Shown here piece after piece: positions 36,622 to 45,679 of a stretch of DNA of 64,000 nt. The position numbers and the translations under genes were made by a program. The stretch lies in NCBI GenBank assembly GCA_026397505.1, contig JAPLUR010000020.1:1-64000 (forward strand), read 5' to 3'. Positions within the stretch are counted from its first letter, which is position 1. Each line of letters begins with the position of its first letter. The notes beneath the pieces are model-generated. The model saw only the letters and a list, made by a program, of their open reading frames with translations, was not told the DNA's origin and searched no databases. Source of the stretch: Candidatus Zixiibacteriota bacterium (GTDB lineage: Bacteria > Zixibacteria > MSB-5A5 > GN15 > PGXB01).

Positions 36622-37586
36622 GCGTTGTTCCCTCTAGCAATAGTAATGCTCGAATCGGTGTCTATGTTTGCCACTGCGGCACAAATATCGCAAAGACGGT
36701 CGACGTGGTTAAGGCGGCGGAGGCGATGCAGAATCTGCCCGGGGTTGTCGTATCGCGACACTATCGTTTTATGTGCTCCGATCCCGGTCAGGAACTGATA
36801 CAAAAAGATGTTAAAGAGCAGAACCTGAATCGCATTGTAGTAGCCGCATGCAGTCCTCTCATGCACGAAGCTACTTTCCGTAAAGCGGTGGAATCAGCCG
36901 GCCTGAATCGCTATTTCTTCGAGATGGCCAATATCCGCGAACAGGTCAGCTGGGTGACCATTGACCCCCGAACCGCAACCGAAAAGGCCATAAGGCTTCT
37001 TCGCGGAGCGGTGGCCCGGATCAAATTTCACGAACCGCTTGAAATGCGCCGTGTCCCCATTACAAAACGCGTTCTCATTATTGGAGGCGGTATTGCGGGC
37101 ATTGAATCGGCACTGCAGATTGCCGACGCCGGTTTCGAAGTGATTCTAGTGGAAAAAGACTCCTCTATCGGTGGCCATATGTCCCGTTTTGATAAAACCT
37201 TTCCCACTCTCGATTGCGCAGCCTGCATTCTTACGCCGAAAATGGTCGCCGTAGGGAAACATCCCAACATTCGGCTGATGACCTGGGCCGAAATTGAGGA
37301 TGTCCAGGGATATGTGGGGAATTTCAAAGTGAAGATTCGAAAGAAAGCCCGCTATGTCGATCCAACTCAATGCAATAGTTGCGGCTCATGCTATGAAGCC
37401 TGCCCCAGTCGTCCTTATCCGACATCACGCAGGTTGATGCTTGGTAAGCAGATTATCAAAGAAGGAAAAGCGCTGGAAATTCGTCATCCCGGCATTATGG
37501 GACCGGAACATGACCTGACCGTCCTGACCGGCGCACAGCCGATGCCGGAAGCTTCTACCGTGCCGACCAAAGGAGGTGCCCGATGA
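36618..37586 (+). CDS. hdrA: N-terminal half of split HdrA flavoprotein
   Basis: The 322 residues cover HdrA only to its first inserted ferredoxin: N-terminal cluster domain ('VCHCGTNIA' about 17-25, Cys53, Cys78), FAD-binding 'GGGIAG' (156-161), 'IGGHMSRFDKTFPTLDC', 'CILTPKM' and one 'CNSCGSCYEACP' (252-263). A tail of about 60 residues of unknown origin replaces the 'RKAIY.PFPQAVP' continuation, which is found about 3.1 kb downstream in the NuoG fusion. HdrA carries the bifurcating FAD; here the FAD fold must be completed by a second polypeptide, which is inference from the split. It overlaps both neighbours. Confidence 0.9.
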   Translation: MSVVPSSNSNARIGVYVCHCGTNIAKTVDVVKAAEAMQNLPGVVVSRHYRFMCSDPGQELIQKDVKEQNLNRIVVAACSPLMHEATFRKAVESAGLNRYFFEMANIREQVSWVTIDPRTATEKAIRLLRGAVARIKFHEPLEMRRVPITKRVLIIGGGIAGIESALQIADAGFEVILVEKDSSIGGHMSRFDKTFPTLDCAACILTPKMVAVGKHPNIRLMTWAEIEDVQGYVGNFKVKIRKKARYVDPTQCNSCGSCYEACPSRPYPTSRRLMLGKQIIKEGKALEIRHPGIMGPEHDLTVLTGAQPMPEASTVPTKGGAR

Positions 37587-38101
37587 GTATCGCGGTCAAT
37601 GAGCAATATAGTCTGGAACAGGCAATTCATAATATCGTGGACCGATATCAGGCCAAGCCGACAGCCCTGATTATGGTCTTGCAGGATATTCAGAAGCATT
37701 ACCGTTACCTGCCAAAGGAGGCACTGGATTTGGTAGCGCAGAAGATGGATCTTCCCATCGCCCAGATTTTTGGAGTGGCGACTTTCTTCCGTGCTTTCAG
37801 TCTTAAGCCGAAGGGAAAGCACCATGTTTGCGTATGCACCGGCACTGCCTGCCACGTTCGTCAAGCCAATGTCATTGTTGATAAATTTGAACGCGATTTT
37901 GGCATCAAGCCGGGCGAGACGACCTCCAATCTGGATTTTAGTCTTGAAACGGTTAACTGCATGGGCGCCTGTGCGCTCGGCCCGCTCATAACGGTCGATG
38001 ACGAATATTATGGGAATATGACGGTACCCAAGGCTGATTCCATTATGCGGAAATTGCGCAGCAAAGATGAAGGCGCCGATGAGAGTGAGGAGGCGGTATG
38101 A
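37583..38101 (+). CDS. nuoE: NuoE/HoxE-like [2Fe-2S] subunit
   Basis: The 172-residue product has a helical N-domain and thioredoxin-like domain with [2Fe-2S] ligands 'CTGTACHVR' and 'CMGACALGP' (C-x4-C...C-x3-C). It passes electrons to or from the NuoF-like subunit. It overlaps hdrA(N) and nuoF by four bases each, so the NADH module is built into the Hdr operon. Length is typical. Confidence 0.95.
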   Translation: MSIAVNEQYSLEQAIHNIVDRYQAKPTALIMVLQDIQKHYRYLPKEALDLVAQKMDLPIAQIFGVATFFRAFSLKPKGKHHVCVCTGTACHVRQANVIVDKFERDFGIKPGETTSNLDFSLETVNCMGACALGPLITVDDEYYGNMTVPKADSIMRKLRSKDEGADESEEAV

Positions 38102-40110
38102 AATTGTCAAAATTGACCTCACCGAAAGACCTGAGCGACCTGGCGAGGAAATTAGTCGAGCAGAGGCGGGGAAATAAAACCATTATCTCAATCTGTGCCG
38201 GTACAGGTTGCCTTGCCTGTGGCTGTGAAAAGGTCATCAGCGCCCTCCGCAATAAGATCACATCCTGTGGTCTTGACGAACTGGTGGAAGTCAAGGCCAC
38301 CGGCTGCCCCGGTCCGTGCGAACTGGGGCCATTGATGACGATTTATCCTAAGAAAATATTCTATGTGAAGGTGAAGCCGCAGGATGTCGACCTGATCGTC
38401 GACCAGACCATCAAGGCCGACAAGGTGGTACATAAACTTCTTTATAAGGACCCGGTAACCGGCAAGAGCGTTGAGCGCGAGGATGAAGTCCCCTTCTTCA
38501 AGAAGCAGATGCGCCATTTGATAGGTAAGAATAATCTTATCGACCCTACCTCTATTCATGATTATATCGTCTTGCACGGCTATCAGGCGATGGCCAAAGC
38601 GCTGACGACTATGAATCCGGAAAAGATTATTGATGAAATAAAGAAATCCGGATTGCGCGGCCGCGGCGGCGGTGGATACCTAACCGGGAAAAAATGGGAT
38701 TCCTGCCGCAAAGCCAAAGGGACCCCTAGATATGTAATTTGCAATGCCGATGAAGGTGACCCCGGGGCCTTTATGGACCGCTCCCTTCTGGAAGGAAACC
38801 CTCATTCCGTGATTGAAGGAATGGTGATCGGCGCCTACGGCATCGGGAGCGAGTATGGTTATGTCTATGTTCGCAACGAATACCCGATGGCAGCCAAGCA
38901 TATCATGACTGCGATTCTGGCGGCGCGGGAATACGGTCTTCTTGGCCATAATATCCTGGGGAGCGGATTCAATTTTGATCTTGAGGTTTCCCGCGGCGGT
39001 GGGGCCTTTGTTTGCGGTGAATCTACGGCGCTGATGGCCTCTTTGGAAGGAAAAACCGGCGAGCCTCGTGCCAAATATATACACACGGTCGAAGCCGGAC
39101 TCTGGGATAAGCCATCAAATCTCAATAATGTGGAAACCTGGGCCAATGTCCCTCTGATAATCGACCGAGGGGCGGACTGGTATTCCAAAATTGGGACGGC
39201 CGGCTCCAAAGGGACCAAAATCTTCGCCCTCACCGGTAAAGTGAACAATACCGGCCTCGTAGAAGTCCCCATGGGTATCACTCTCCGTGAAATTCTGTAT
39301 GATATCGGCGGAGGAGTTCGCGGTAACAAGCAATTCAAGGCGGTGCAGACGGGGGGACCATCGGGCGGAACGCTTATCGTAGAAGTGGGCGAACCGATGA
39401 TTCATGACAGCATGGTCGCCCATGGTGATATCCGCAAGGATGAACAGGCCGTAAATCTCCTGGATTTGCCGGTTGATTTCGATGAGTTGACCAAAGCCGG
39501 ATCGATGATGGGATCCGGGGGAATGATTGTAATGGATGAGGATTCCTGTATGGTCGATGTGGCCAAATATTTCCTTAACTTTCTGCAGGAGGAGAGTTGC
39601 GGTAAATGCCTGCCATGCCGGGAAGGGATTCGAACCATGCTGGAAATCTTGACCCGAATTACTCAGGGAAAAGGCCGGCTCGAGGATCTGGAGGTTCTGG
39701 AGGATCTATCACAGGTCATTATCGATACCAGTCTCTGCCAGTTGGGGGGGAGCGCTCCTAACCCGGTGCTGTCCACGTTAAGATATTTTCGTCAGGAGTA
39801 CCTGGCCCATATTAATGAGAAATGCTGTCCCGCCGGAGTCTGTAAGGATTTGGTATCGCATGCCATCGACTCCAAATGCAATGGCTGTCATGCTTGTTTC
39901 AAATCCTGTCCGACCAACGCCATCATCGGAAAACCAAAGGAATTGCACTATATCGATCAGGCCAAATGCATCCAATGCGGTGCCTGTTACCAGATATGCC
40001 AGTATGACGCCATCAAACGAGTAAAACGCGGTATGGGCGATTCGATTCAAACCGGCGCCCGCGAAATATGGCGGCCATCGGCCAAACTCGAAACGGTCAA
40101 CATGGCGTAG
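38098..40110 (+). CDS. nuoF: NuoF/HoxF/HndC-like NADH-binding flavoprotein with extra ferredoxins
   Basis: The 670-residue product has an N-terminal thioredoxin-like [2Fe-2S] domain (about 30-105, 'CAGTGCLACGC', 'CPGPCELGPL'), the NADH/FMN core ('GRGGGGYLTGKKW', 'NADEGDPGAFMDRS', 'GGGAFVCGESTAL'), SLBB region, the 'ESCGKCLPCREG' [4Fe-4S] site and a C-terminal 2x[4Fe-4S] ferredoxin ('CNGCHACFKSCP', 'CIQCGACYQIC'). This longer form is typical of bifurcating hydrogenases and FeFe HndC. NAD is more likely than NADP by context; the cofactor is not provable here. Confidence 0.95.
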   Translation: MKLSKLTSPKDLSDLARKLVEQRRGNKTIISICAGTGCLACGCEKVISALRNKITSCGLDELVEVKATGCPGPCELGPLMTIYPKKIFYVKVKPQDVDLIVDQTIKADKVVHKLLYKDPVTGKSVEREDEVPFFKKQMRHLIGKNNLIDPTSIHDYIVLHGYQAMAKALTTMNPEKIIDEIKKSGLRGRGGGGYLTGKKWDSCRKAKGTPRYVICNADEGDPGAFMDRSLLEGNPHSVIEGMVIGAYGIGSEYGYVYVRNEYPMAAKHIMTAILAAREYGLLGHNILGSGFNFDLEVSRGGGAFVCGESTALMASLEGKTGEPRAKYIHTVEAGLWDKPSNLNNVETWANVPLIIDRGADWYSKIGTAGSKGTKIFALTGKVNNTGLVEVPMGITLREILYDIGGGVRGNKQFKAVQTGGPSGGTLIVEVGEPMIHDSMVAHGDIRKDEQAVNLLDLPVDFDELTKAGSMMGSGGMIVMDEDSCMVDVAKYFLNFLQEESCGKCLPCREGIRTMLEILTRITQGKGRLEDLEVLEDLSQVIIDTSLCQLGGSAPNPVLSTLRYFRQEYLAHINEKCCPAGVCKDLVSHAIDSKCNGCHACFKSCPTNAIIGKPKELHYIDQAKCIQCGACYQICQYDAIKRVKRGMGDSIQTGAREIWRPSAKLETVNMA

Positions 40111-40120
40111 GAGCGAGAAA

Positions 40121-41878
40121 ATGAATAAAGTGAAAATAACCATTGATGAGCATTCGATTGAAGTCGATGAAGGGTCATATGTTCTTGATGCGGCGCGAAG
40201 TCTGGGGGTATATATCCCTTCTCTCTGCTATTACCCATATATGACCCCCTACGCCGCCTGTCGCATTTGCGCCGTCGAAGCCCGCGACAGTAAGGGATGG
40301 TCAAAAATCGTAACTTCCTGTAATTATCCTGTTTGGGATGGTTTGAAGGTATTGACCAACACTCCCCGTGTATTAAATGCGCGGCGCACCAATCTCGAGA
40401 TGCTCATGAGCCGATGTGCGCCGGTTCCGGTGTTGCAGCAACTTGCCGATCAGATGGGTATCGAAAAGCCCCGCTGGGGTATTGGAGAGGATACCTGTAT
40501 CCTATGCGGTCTCTGTGTCCGGGTTTGTGATGAAGTGGTAGGCGCCCATGCCCTGGCTTTCAGTGATCGGGGAATCTATCGCCGGGTGGCGACCCCTTTT
40601 GAGGGGGAAAGCAGTGATTGCATTCTTTGCGGCGCCTGCGCCAAGGTTTGCCCCACCGGGCATATCGTGATGGAAGATATAGATAAACGACAGATAATTC
40701 ATAATGAAATCAACCTTGGTCCCAACGCCGCCATTTCTCTCCCATTCCGCCAGGCGGTCCCCAATGTGCCGCGTATTAATCCCGAACACTGCATTCATTT
40801 CAATACCGGGGGGTGCAAGGTCTGCTCGAAGGTCTGTCCCAAGGAATGCATTCATTATGATGATACCGAGCAGACGGAGGAGTTTGAAATCGGCGCCGTC
40901 ATCATGGCGACGGGATTTGACAATTTCGACCCGACCCCTCTCAAGCAGTACGGCTATGGCCGATATCCGAACGTTATCACGGCCGAGGAGTTTGAGATGA
41001 TGAATAACGCCGCCGGGCCGACCGGAGGCAAGATTCTTCTCGAAAACGGCGAAGAGCCCCGCGCCATTGCCATCCTGCATTGTATTGGAAGCCGTGACCA
41101 GAATTATCATAAGTACTGCAGTCGGGTCTGCTGTATGTATGCCCTTAAATTCTCTCACCTGGTCAAGGAAAAAACCAGCGCCGAAGTATATCAGCTCTAT
41201 ATTGATGTTCGAAGTTTCGGCAAGGGGTATGAGGAATTCTATCAGCGGATTCTTGATGAAGATGTGAATATTATTCGCGGCAAGGGCGCCGAAGTGGTGC
41301 CATCGGGCTATCGGCGAGGGGAAGAGGGGCATTTGCTGGTGCAATGTGAGGATACTCTGATAGGGAAATTCCGTGAAATACCGGTTGATATGGTAATCCT
41401 CTGCACCGCTCTGGAAGCACGGCAAGACGCCAAAGAAATGGCCCGCAAATTGAATATCTCGACCGGCGCCGACGGCTGGTTTATCGAGGCTCATCCCAAG
41501 CTGGGTCCGGTTTCAACCACAACTGAAGGGGTTTTTCTGGCGGGAACATGTCAGGGGCCCAAAGATATTCCCGATACTGTCGCGCAGGGCGGCGCCGCCG
41601 CGTCGCACGCCATGAAACTTCTTTGTCTGGGAGAAATAATGATGGATGCCGCATACGCCGAAATTCGCGAAGACTTCTGCAGCGGCTGCCGTATCTGCAA
41701 TGACCTCTGCTCGTATAACGCCATCAATTATCTCAGTGACAAAAAGGTCAGCACGATAAATTCGGCGATGTGCAAAGCCTGCGGCACCTGTGTGGCCGCA
41801 TGTCCATCCGGTGCCATTGTGGCCCGACACTTTACCGATGAGCAAATATATGCCCAAATCGAAGGGATGCTGCTATGA
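40121..41878 (+). CDS. NuoG-like N-domain fused to C-terminal half of HdrA
   Basis: The 585-residue product has two parts. Residues 1-190 are NuoG/HoxU-like: [2Fe-2S] ligands Cys36/47/50/67, then [4Fe-4S] clusters at Cys126-136 and Cys167-177; the HxxxCxxC cluster usual between them is missing (only one Cys near 99). From about 198 the chain becomes HdrA where subunit A stopped: 'NAAISLPFRQAVP', 'C...GGCKVCSKVCP', 'YCSRVCCMYA', 'GKGYEEFY', 'GTCQGPKDIPD', then two C-terminal ferredoxin motifs. It thus wires the NADH module directly into the bifurcating flavoprotein. It begins ten bases after nuoF. Confidence 0.93.
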   Translation: MNKVKITIDEHSIEVDEGSYVLDAARSLGVYIPSLCYYPYMTPYAACRICAVEARDSKGWSKIVTSCNYPVWDGLKVLTNTPRVLNARRTNLEMLMSRCAPVPVLQQLADQMGIEKPRWGIGEDTCILCGLCVRVCDEVVGAHALAFSDRGIYRRVATPFEGESSDCILCGACAKVCPTGHIVMEDIDKRQIIHNEINLGPNAAISLPFRQAVPNVPRINPEHCIHFNTGGCKVCSKVCPKECIHYDDTEQTEEFEIGAVIMATGFDNFDPTPLKQYGYGRYPNVITAEEFEMMNNAAGPTGGKILLENGEEPRAIAILHCIGSRDQNYHKYCSRVCCMYALKFSHLVKEKTSAEVYQLYIDVRSFGKGYEEFYQRILDEDVNIIRGKGAEVVPSGYRRGEEGHLLVQCEDTLIGKFREIPVDMVILCTALEARQDAKEMARKLNISTGADGWFIEAHPKLGPVSTTTEGVFLAGTCQGPKDIPDTVAQGGAAASHAMKLLCLGEIMMDAAYAEIREDFCSGCRICNDLCSYNAINYLSDKKVSTINSAMCKACGTCVAACPSGAIVARHFTDEQIYAQIEGMLL

Positions 41879-42333
41879 GTTTCGAACCAAAGATAATCGG
41901 TTTTCTTTGCAACTGGTGCAGTTATACCGGAGCCGATCTGGCCGGAACGGCCCGCATGAAGTATCCTCCCAATATGATGAGTATTCGGGTCATGTGCAGC
42001 GGCCGAATCGACCCTGGTTTTATTCTCAGCGCTTTCGCCAAAGGGGCGGACGGGGTATTGGTGTGCGGATGCCATCCCGGCGATTGTCATTATGTCGAGG
42101 GTAATTATAAATGTATGCGCCGCATACCGCTTACAAAGAGATTACTCCAGGAGATGGGAATTGCACCGGAGCGCCTGCGTCTGGAATGGGTCTCGGCATC
42201 GGAAGGAGCCCGTTTTCAGCAAATTGTATCTGAATTCACGGAGCAAATTCGATCTCTTGGCCCGCTTCAGTTGAAGGAAATGGTTTTTGAACCCCATGAA
42301 TCTGAACATGCGGGCGAAGCAGGGAGGATATAG
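41875..42333 (+). CDS. mvhD: MvhD-like [2Fe-2S] linker subunit
   Basis: The 152-residue product has the MvhD/FrhD-type cysteines 'FLCNWCSYTGAD', 'VMCSGR', 'VCGCHPGDCHY' and 'KCMRR'. In methanogens it connects the [NiFe] hydrogenase to HdrA. It overlaps the HdrA/NuoG fusion by four bases, next to its expected partner. The size is normal. Confidence 0.95.
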   Translation: MSFEPKIIGFLCNWCSYTGADLAGTARMKYPPNMMSIRVMCSGRIDPGFILSAFAKGADGVLVCGCHPGDCHYVEGNYKCMRRIPLTKRLLQEMGIAPERLRLEWVSASEGARFQQIVSEFTEQIRSLGPLQLKEMVFEPHESEHAGEAGRI

Positions 42334-42335
42334 TC

Positions 42336-43307
42336 ATGGTGAAGCCGAAACTGGCCATTTATTGGGCCGCCTCCTGCGGTGGCTGCGATATCGCCACTCT
42401 GGATATTGAAGAGAAAATATTGGATGTGGCCAACTTCTTTGAACTGGTCTTCTGGCCGTGCGCCATGGACATCAAATACAACGATGTCCGCAATATGCCG
42501 GATAAATCAATCACTTTGACTCTTTTTAATGGCGCCATCCGCAATGAGGAGAACTATGAAATCGCCAAACTGCTAAGGCAGAAATCGGTCGTCCTTTGTG
42601 CTTTCGGGAGTTGTGCATCGGAAGGATGTATTCCGGGGCTGGCCAACCTGTATGACAAGGAATCCATAATAGATTATGTTTACAGGAAGTCGCCTTCGGT
42701 GGATAATCCGAACGGTGTGATTCCTTCTACCGAATACAAGGTGCCGGAAGGAATCCTGACCATCCCCGAAATGTGGAACACGGTTCGAACGTTGGGGCAG
42801 ACGGTCGATGTTGACTATATTATCCCGGGATGTCCCCCGCAATCGAATCAGATTGCCGATGTAGTCGCGGCTGTCATCGATATTCTCAGCCACGGCAAGC
42901 CGCTGCCTCCCAAAGGGACTGTCCTGGGTGCCAGCGAAAAGAGTTGCTGCGATGAATGCAAACGGGACCGGAATATTAAGAAAATAAAGAAATTCATTCG
43001 GCCCTTCGAAAAGGTCACCGATCCCAATTTGTGTCTTCTGGAGCAGGGCATTGTCTGTATGGGACCGGCCACCCGTTCCGGCTGCGGAGCCAAATGCGTC
43101 AATGCCTGTGTCCCGTGTCGCGGCTGTTATGGATTGCCCGCCAATATAAGAGACCAGGGAGCCAAAATGGCTTCGGCCCTGGCCAGCGTTATCGACTCCA
43201 CCGATCCCGAAGAAATCGATAGGATTATCGCTACCATTCCCGATCCGGTCGGGACTTTTTACCGTTTCAGTCTCCCAGATTCCCTTTTAAGGAGGGCGCA
43301 ACGATGA
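42336..43307 (+). CDS. mvhG: [NiFe] hydrogenase small subunit, Mvh type
   Basis: The 323-residue product has proximal-cluster Cys in 'ASCGGCD' and 'GSCASEGCIPG', and further clusters ligated in 'GCPPQ', 'CCDECKRDR' and 'RSGCGAKCVNACVPCRGCYG'. No Tat signal, so the enzyme is cytoplasmic as in group 3. It relays electrons from the NiFe site to MvhD. It lies between mvhD and mvhA; the stop overlaps the mvhA start. Confidence 0.95.
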   Translation: MVKPKLAIYWAASCGGCDIATLDIEEKILDVANFFELVFWPCAMDIKYNDVRNMPDKSITLTLFNGAIRNEENYEIAKLLRQKSVVLCAFGSCASEGCIPGLANLYDKESIIDYVYRKSPSVDNPNGVIPSTEYKVPEGILTIPEMWNTVRTLGQTVDVDYIIPGCPPQSNQIADVVAAVIDILSHGKPLPPKGTVLGASEKSCCDECKRDRNIKKIKKFIRPFEKVTDPNLCLLEQGIVCMGPATRSGCGAKCVNACVPCRGCYGLPANIRDQGAKMASALASVIDSTDPEEIDRIIATIPDPVGTFYRFSLPDSLLRRAQR

Positions 43308-44785
43308 AACAGATTCTTATTGACCCCATAACCCGCCTGGAAGGTCACGGGAAAATTCACCTTTTTGTTAATGATGACGGCAGTTTGGCCAACGCCTATT
43401 TTCAGGTACCGGAACTGCGAGGCTTTGAGAAATTCTGCGTGGGACGTCCCGTTGAAGAGATGTGCCGGATCACCACCCGAATTTGCGGAGTATGCCCCGA
43501 TGCCCATCATATGGCGGCGGCCAAAGCGGCGGATGCCGTTTATGGAGTAACTATTCCGTCGGCCGCACGGAAACTGCGCGAATTAATGTATAACGCCTTC
43601 TATGCGGGCGATCATACAACCCATTTCTATGCCCTCGGCGGGCCTGATTTTGTTTGCGGTCCAGATGCTCCCCCGGCTGAGAGAAACATTCTGGGGGTTA
43701 TTGCCAAAGTCGGAATTGACGCCGGGAAGAAAGTGATTGCCCAGCGTGCCCGCGGCCAGAGAGTAATCGAAATAATCGGTGGGAAAAAGGTTCATCCTGT
43801 CACATCGCTTCCGGGTGGCATGTCCAAGCGAATCACCAAAGAAGAACAACAGGAAATGATTAAAATCGGCGAAGAGATGGTTGAATTTGCCAAATTCACC
43901 ATTAAGGTTTTGAATGATGTTGTCCTGGCCAATAAGGCTTATGTTGACCTTATCCTTTCCGATACGTTTGCTCACAAAACTTACAATATGGGTTTGGTGG
44001 ATGCCAACAAAAAGGTCAATTTCTATGACGGCATGGTCAGGGTAACCGGCCCCGACGGAAGCGAGCATGCCAAATATGCGCCGAAAGATTATCTCAGTTA
44101 TGTCGCCGAGCATGTTGAGCCTTACAGTTATCTGAAATATCCATTCCTAAAAAAAGTGGGATGGAAAGGATTTGTGGATGGTAAGGATTCCGGTGTTTAT
44201 AAGGCCAGTCCGCTTTCCCGCCTCAATGTCTCCGATGGTATGACCACTCCCCAGGCTCAGGCTGAATATGAACGATTTTATGAGACTCTGACCGGCGATC
44301 GTTCCGGGAAGACCCCGGTTCATGCCACTCTGGCGACACACTGGGCCCGCGTCGTGGAGCTTGTCTTTGCGTGCGAAGCGACCCTGATGCAAGCCAAAGA
44401 TGAGGAAATAACGTCCGATCATATCCTCGACCCCCCGACCGGCATTGTCGGAGAAGGGGTCGGGATTGTCGAAGCCCCTCGCGGCACGCTGACTCATCAT
44501 TATAAAACCGACAATAATGGAATTATAACTGAGGCGAACCTTATTGTCGGCACAACCAATAATAATGCCGCCATATCCATGTCGATTAAAAAAGCGGCTG
44601 AAGGCTTGATTAAGAAGGGGCAGGAAATTACAGACGGCATCCTCAATCGGATAGAAATGGCCTTCCGCGCCTATGACCCATGTTTTGGATGCGCCACACA
44701 TTCTCTGCCGGGACAGATGCCGATGGAATTAATTGTCCATGACGCTGAAGGCGGCGATATAATACAAACCAGAAGGAGGAACTAA
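43304..44785 (+). CDS. mvhA: [NiFe] hydrogenase large (catalytic) subunit, Mvh type
   Basis: The 493-residue product has 'PITRLEGHGKI' at the N-terminus and both NiFe ligand motifs: L1 'RICGVCPDAHH' (about 64-74) and L2 'DPCFGCATH' (about 463-471). A C-terminal peptide of about 22 residues follows the His and should be cleaved by the protease encoded next. H2 oxidation or evolution in the cytoplasm is expected. No hyp maturation genes are in the window, so they must lie elsewhere. Confidence 0.96.
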   Translation: MKQILIDPITRLEGHGKIHLFVNDDGSLANAYFQVPELRGFEKFCVGRPVEEMCRITTRICGVCPDAHHMAAAKAADAVYGVTIPSAARKLRELMYNAFYAGDHTTHFYALGGPDFVCGPDAPPAERNILGVIAKVGIDAGKKVIAQRARGQRVIEIIGGKKVHPVTSLPGGMSKRITKEEQQEMIKIGEEMVEFAKFTIKVLNDVVLANKAYVDLILSDTFAHKTYNMGLVDANKKVNFYDGMVRVTGPDGSEHAKYAPKDYLSYVAEHVEPYSYLKYPFLKKVGWKGFVDGKDSGVYKASPLSRLNVSDGMTTPQAQAEYERFYETLTGDRSGKTPVHATLATHWARVVELVFACEATLMQAKDEEITSDHILDPPTGIVGEGVGIVEAPRGTLTHHYKTDNNGIITEANLIVGTTNNNAAISMSIKKAAEGLIKKGQEITDGILNRIEMAFRAYDPCFGCATHSLPGQMPMELIVHDAEGGDIIQTRRRN

Positions 44786-45303
44786 TGAGGCCTTTGTTAG
44801 TTCTTTGTCTTGGCAATGAAGTTTTATCCGACGATGCCTTTGGATTCCGAGTGGCCGGAATGTTGGGGGAGATGGAATATGAATTGGGTAAAGAGGTGGA
44901 GGTAATCTACGCCTCGCTGGCCGGATTTAATCTTTTAAATCTACTCGAAGGAAGAAAGAAAGTCTTGATTGTTGACACGATTATTACCGGAAGTGCCGAA
45001 CCGGGGACAATGCATTTCTTCCCTATGGGAAAACTAATACCATCGCGCAACCTGACCGGCAGTCATGAGATCTCGCTTCCCACGGCTCTTAAACTTGCCC
45101 AGTTGATGGAAATAGAAACACCGGAAGATATTGATGTTTTGGCGGTGGAGGCCCAGGATGTTCAGACCTTAAGTGAAGAGATGACCGAGCCGGTGAAGGC
45201 AGCATTGCCGGAAGCAATTGCATATGTTAAAGGGTGGACAATTATTGGAAATCAGGAGATATCATCAGATGGATACGGAGAAAAGAAAAGCGCCTCCTCC
45301 TGA
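44785..45303 (+). CDS. Hydrogenase maturation endopeptidase (HyaD/HycI family)
   Basis: The 172-residue product has 'LCLGNEVLSDDAFGFRVAGML', whose Glu and Asp are nickel-probing residues, and a conserved 'GSHEISLP'. It trims the MvhA C-terminus once nickel is inserted. Its start overlaps the mvhA stop by one base. The last 20 residues are low-similarity and overlap the next gene. Confidence 0.93.
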   Translation: MRPLLVLCLGNEVLSDDAFGFRVAGMLGEMEYELGKEVEVIYASLAGFNLLNLLEGRKKVLIVDTIITGSAEPGTMHFFPMGKLIPSRNLTGSHEISLPTALKLAQLMEIETPEDIDVLAVEAQDVQTLSEEMTEPVKAALPEAIAYVKGWTIIGNQEISSDGYGEKKSASS

Positions 45304-45592
45304 AGGAGAGCCGAAAACTTGCCCGGAATGTCAGGGGCGCGGCTGGGTGGATAATCGCTGTATTACACCTGATCATGCCCACAAGTGCACATATTGCGAC
45401 GGCAAAGGATTTGACGCGCTTGAGAATACCTGCTACGCTTGTCACGGTACGGGGCAGATTGAAATTCGCAAGGTCGATATCAATCCCTGTCCACTTTGTG
45501 CGGGAGCGGGTGTCTATCCTGTGCCGGAATCAATGACCATGAAAGAATTCGCCTATCGCCCGGGGGGGAAACACAAATTGGGTGGTAGTTGA
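45269..45592 (+). CDS. DnaJ-type zinc-finger small protein of the hydrogenase operon
   Basis: Choosing the ATG at 45269 (AGGAG ten bases upstream) gives 107 residues with four CxxCxGxG repeats: 'CPECQGRG', 'CTYCDGKG', 'CYACHGTG' and 'CPLCAGAG'. This is the DnaJ central zinc domain without a J domain. It overlaps the protease gene by about 35 bases, so it is cotranscribed. A role in folding, or in metal or cluster delivery to the hydrogenase/Hdr complex, is inferred from position only. Confidence 0.8.
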   Translation: MDTEKRKAPPPEGEPKTCPECQGRGWVDNRCITPDHAHKCTYCDGKGFDALENTCYACHGTGQIEIRKVDINPCPLCAGAGVYPVPESMTMKEFAYRPGGKHKLGGS

Positions 45593-45638
45593 TAATGAAT
45601 AGAAACGACTGAAACGATCATACAAGCGTTCCCTTCAA

Positions 45639-45679
45639 GGGGCAGGTGATCAATCACAATCCTTTCTAACACCTGCCCC
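45639..45679 (+). terminator. Strong inverted repeat after the hydrogenase operon
   Basis: GGGGCAGGTG (45639-45648) and CACCTGCCCC (45670-45679) pair perfectly over 10 bp with a 21-base loop. It lies 47 bases after the last gene. Only a loose T-rich run follows (about 45697). It could be a terminator, an RNA stabiliser or an operator. Confidence 0.55.

Noticed and set aside
40502-41494. 330-residue minus-strand ORF
   Set aside because: Complete shadow of the NuoG/HdrA fusion, whose motifs are unambiguous.
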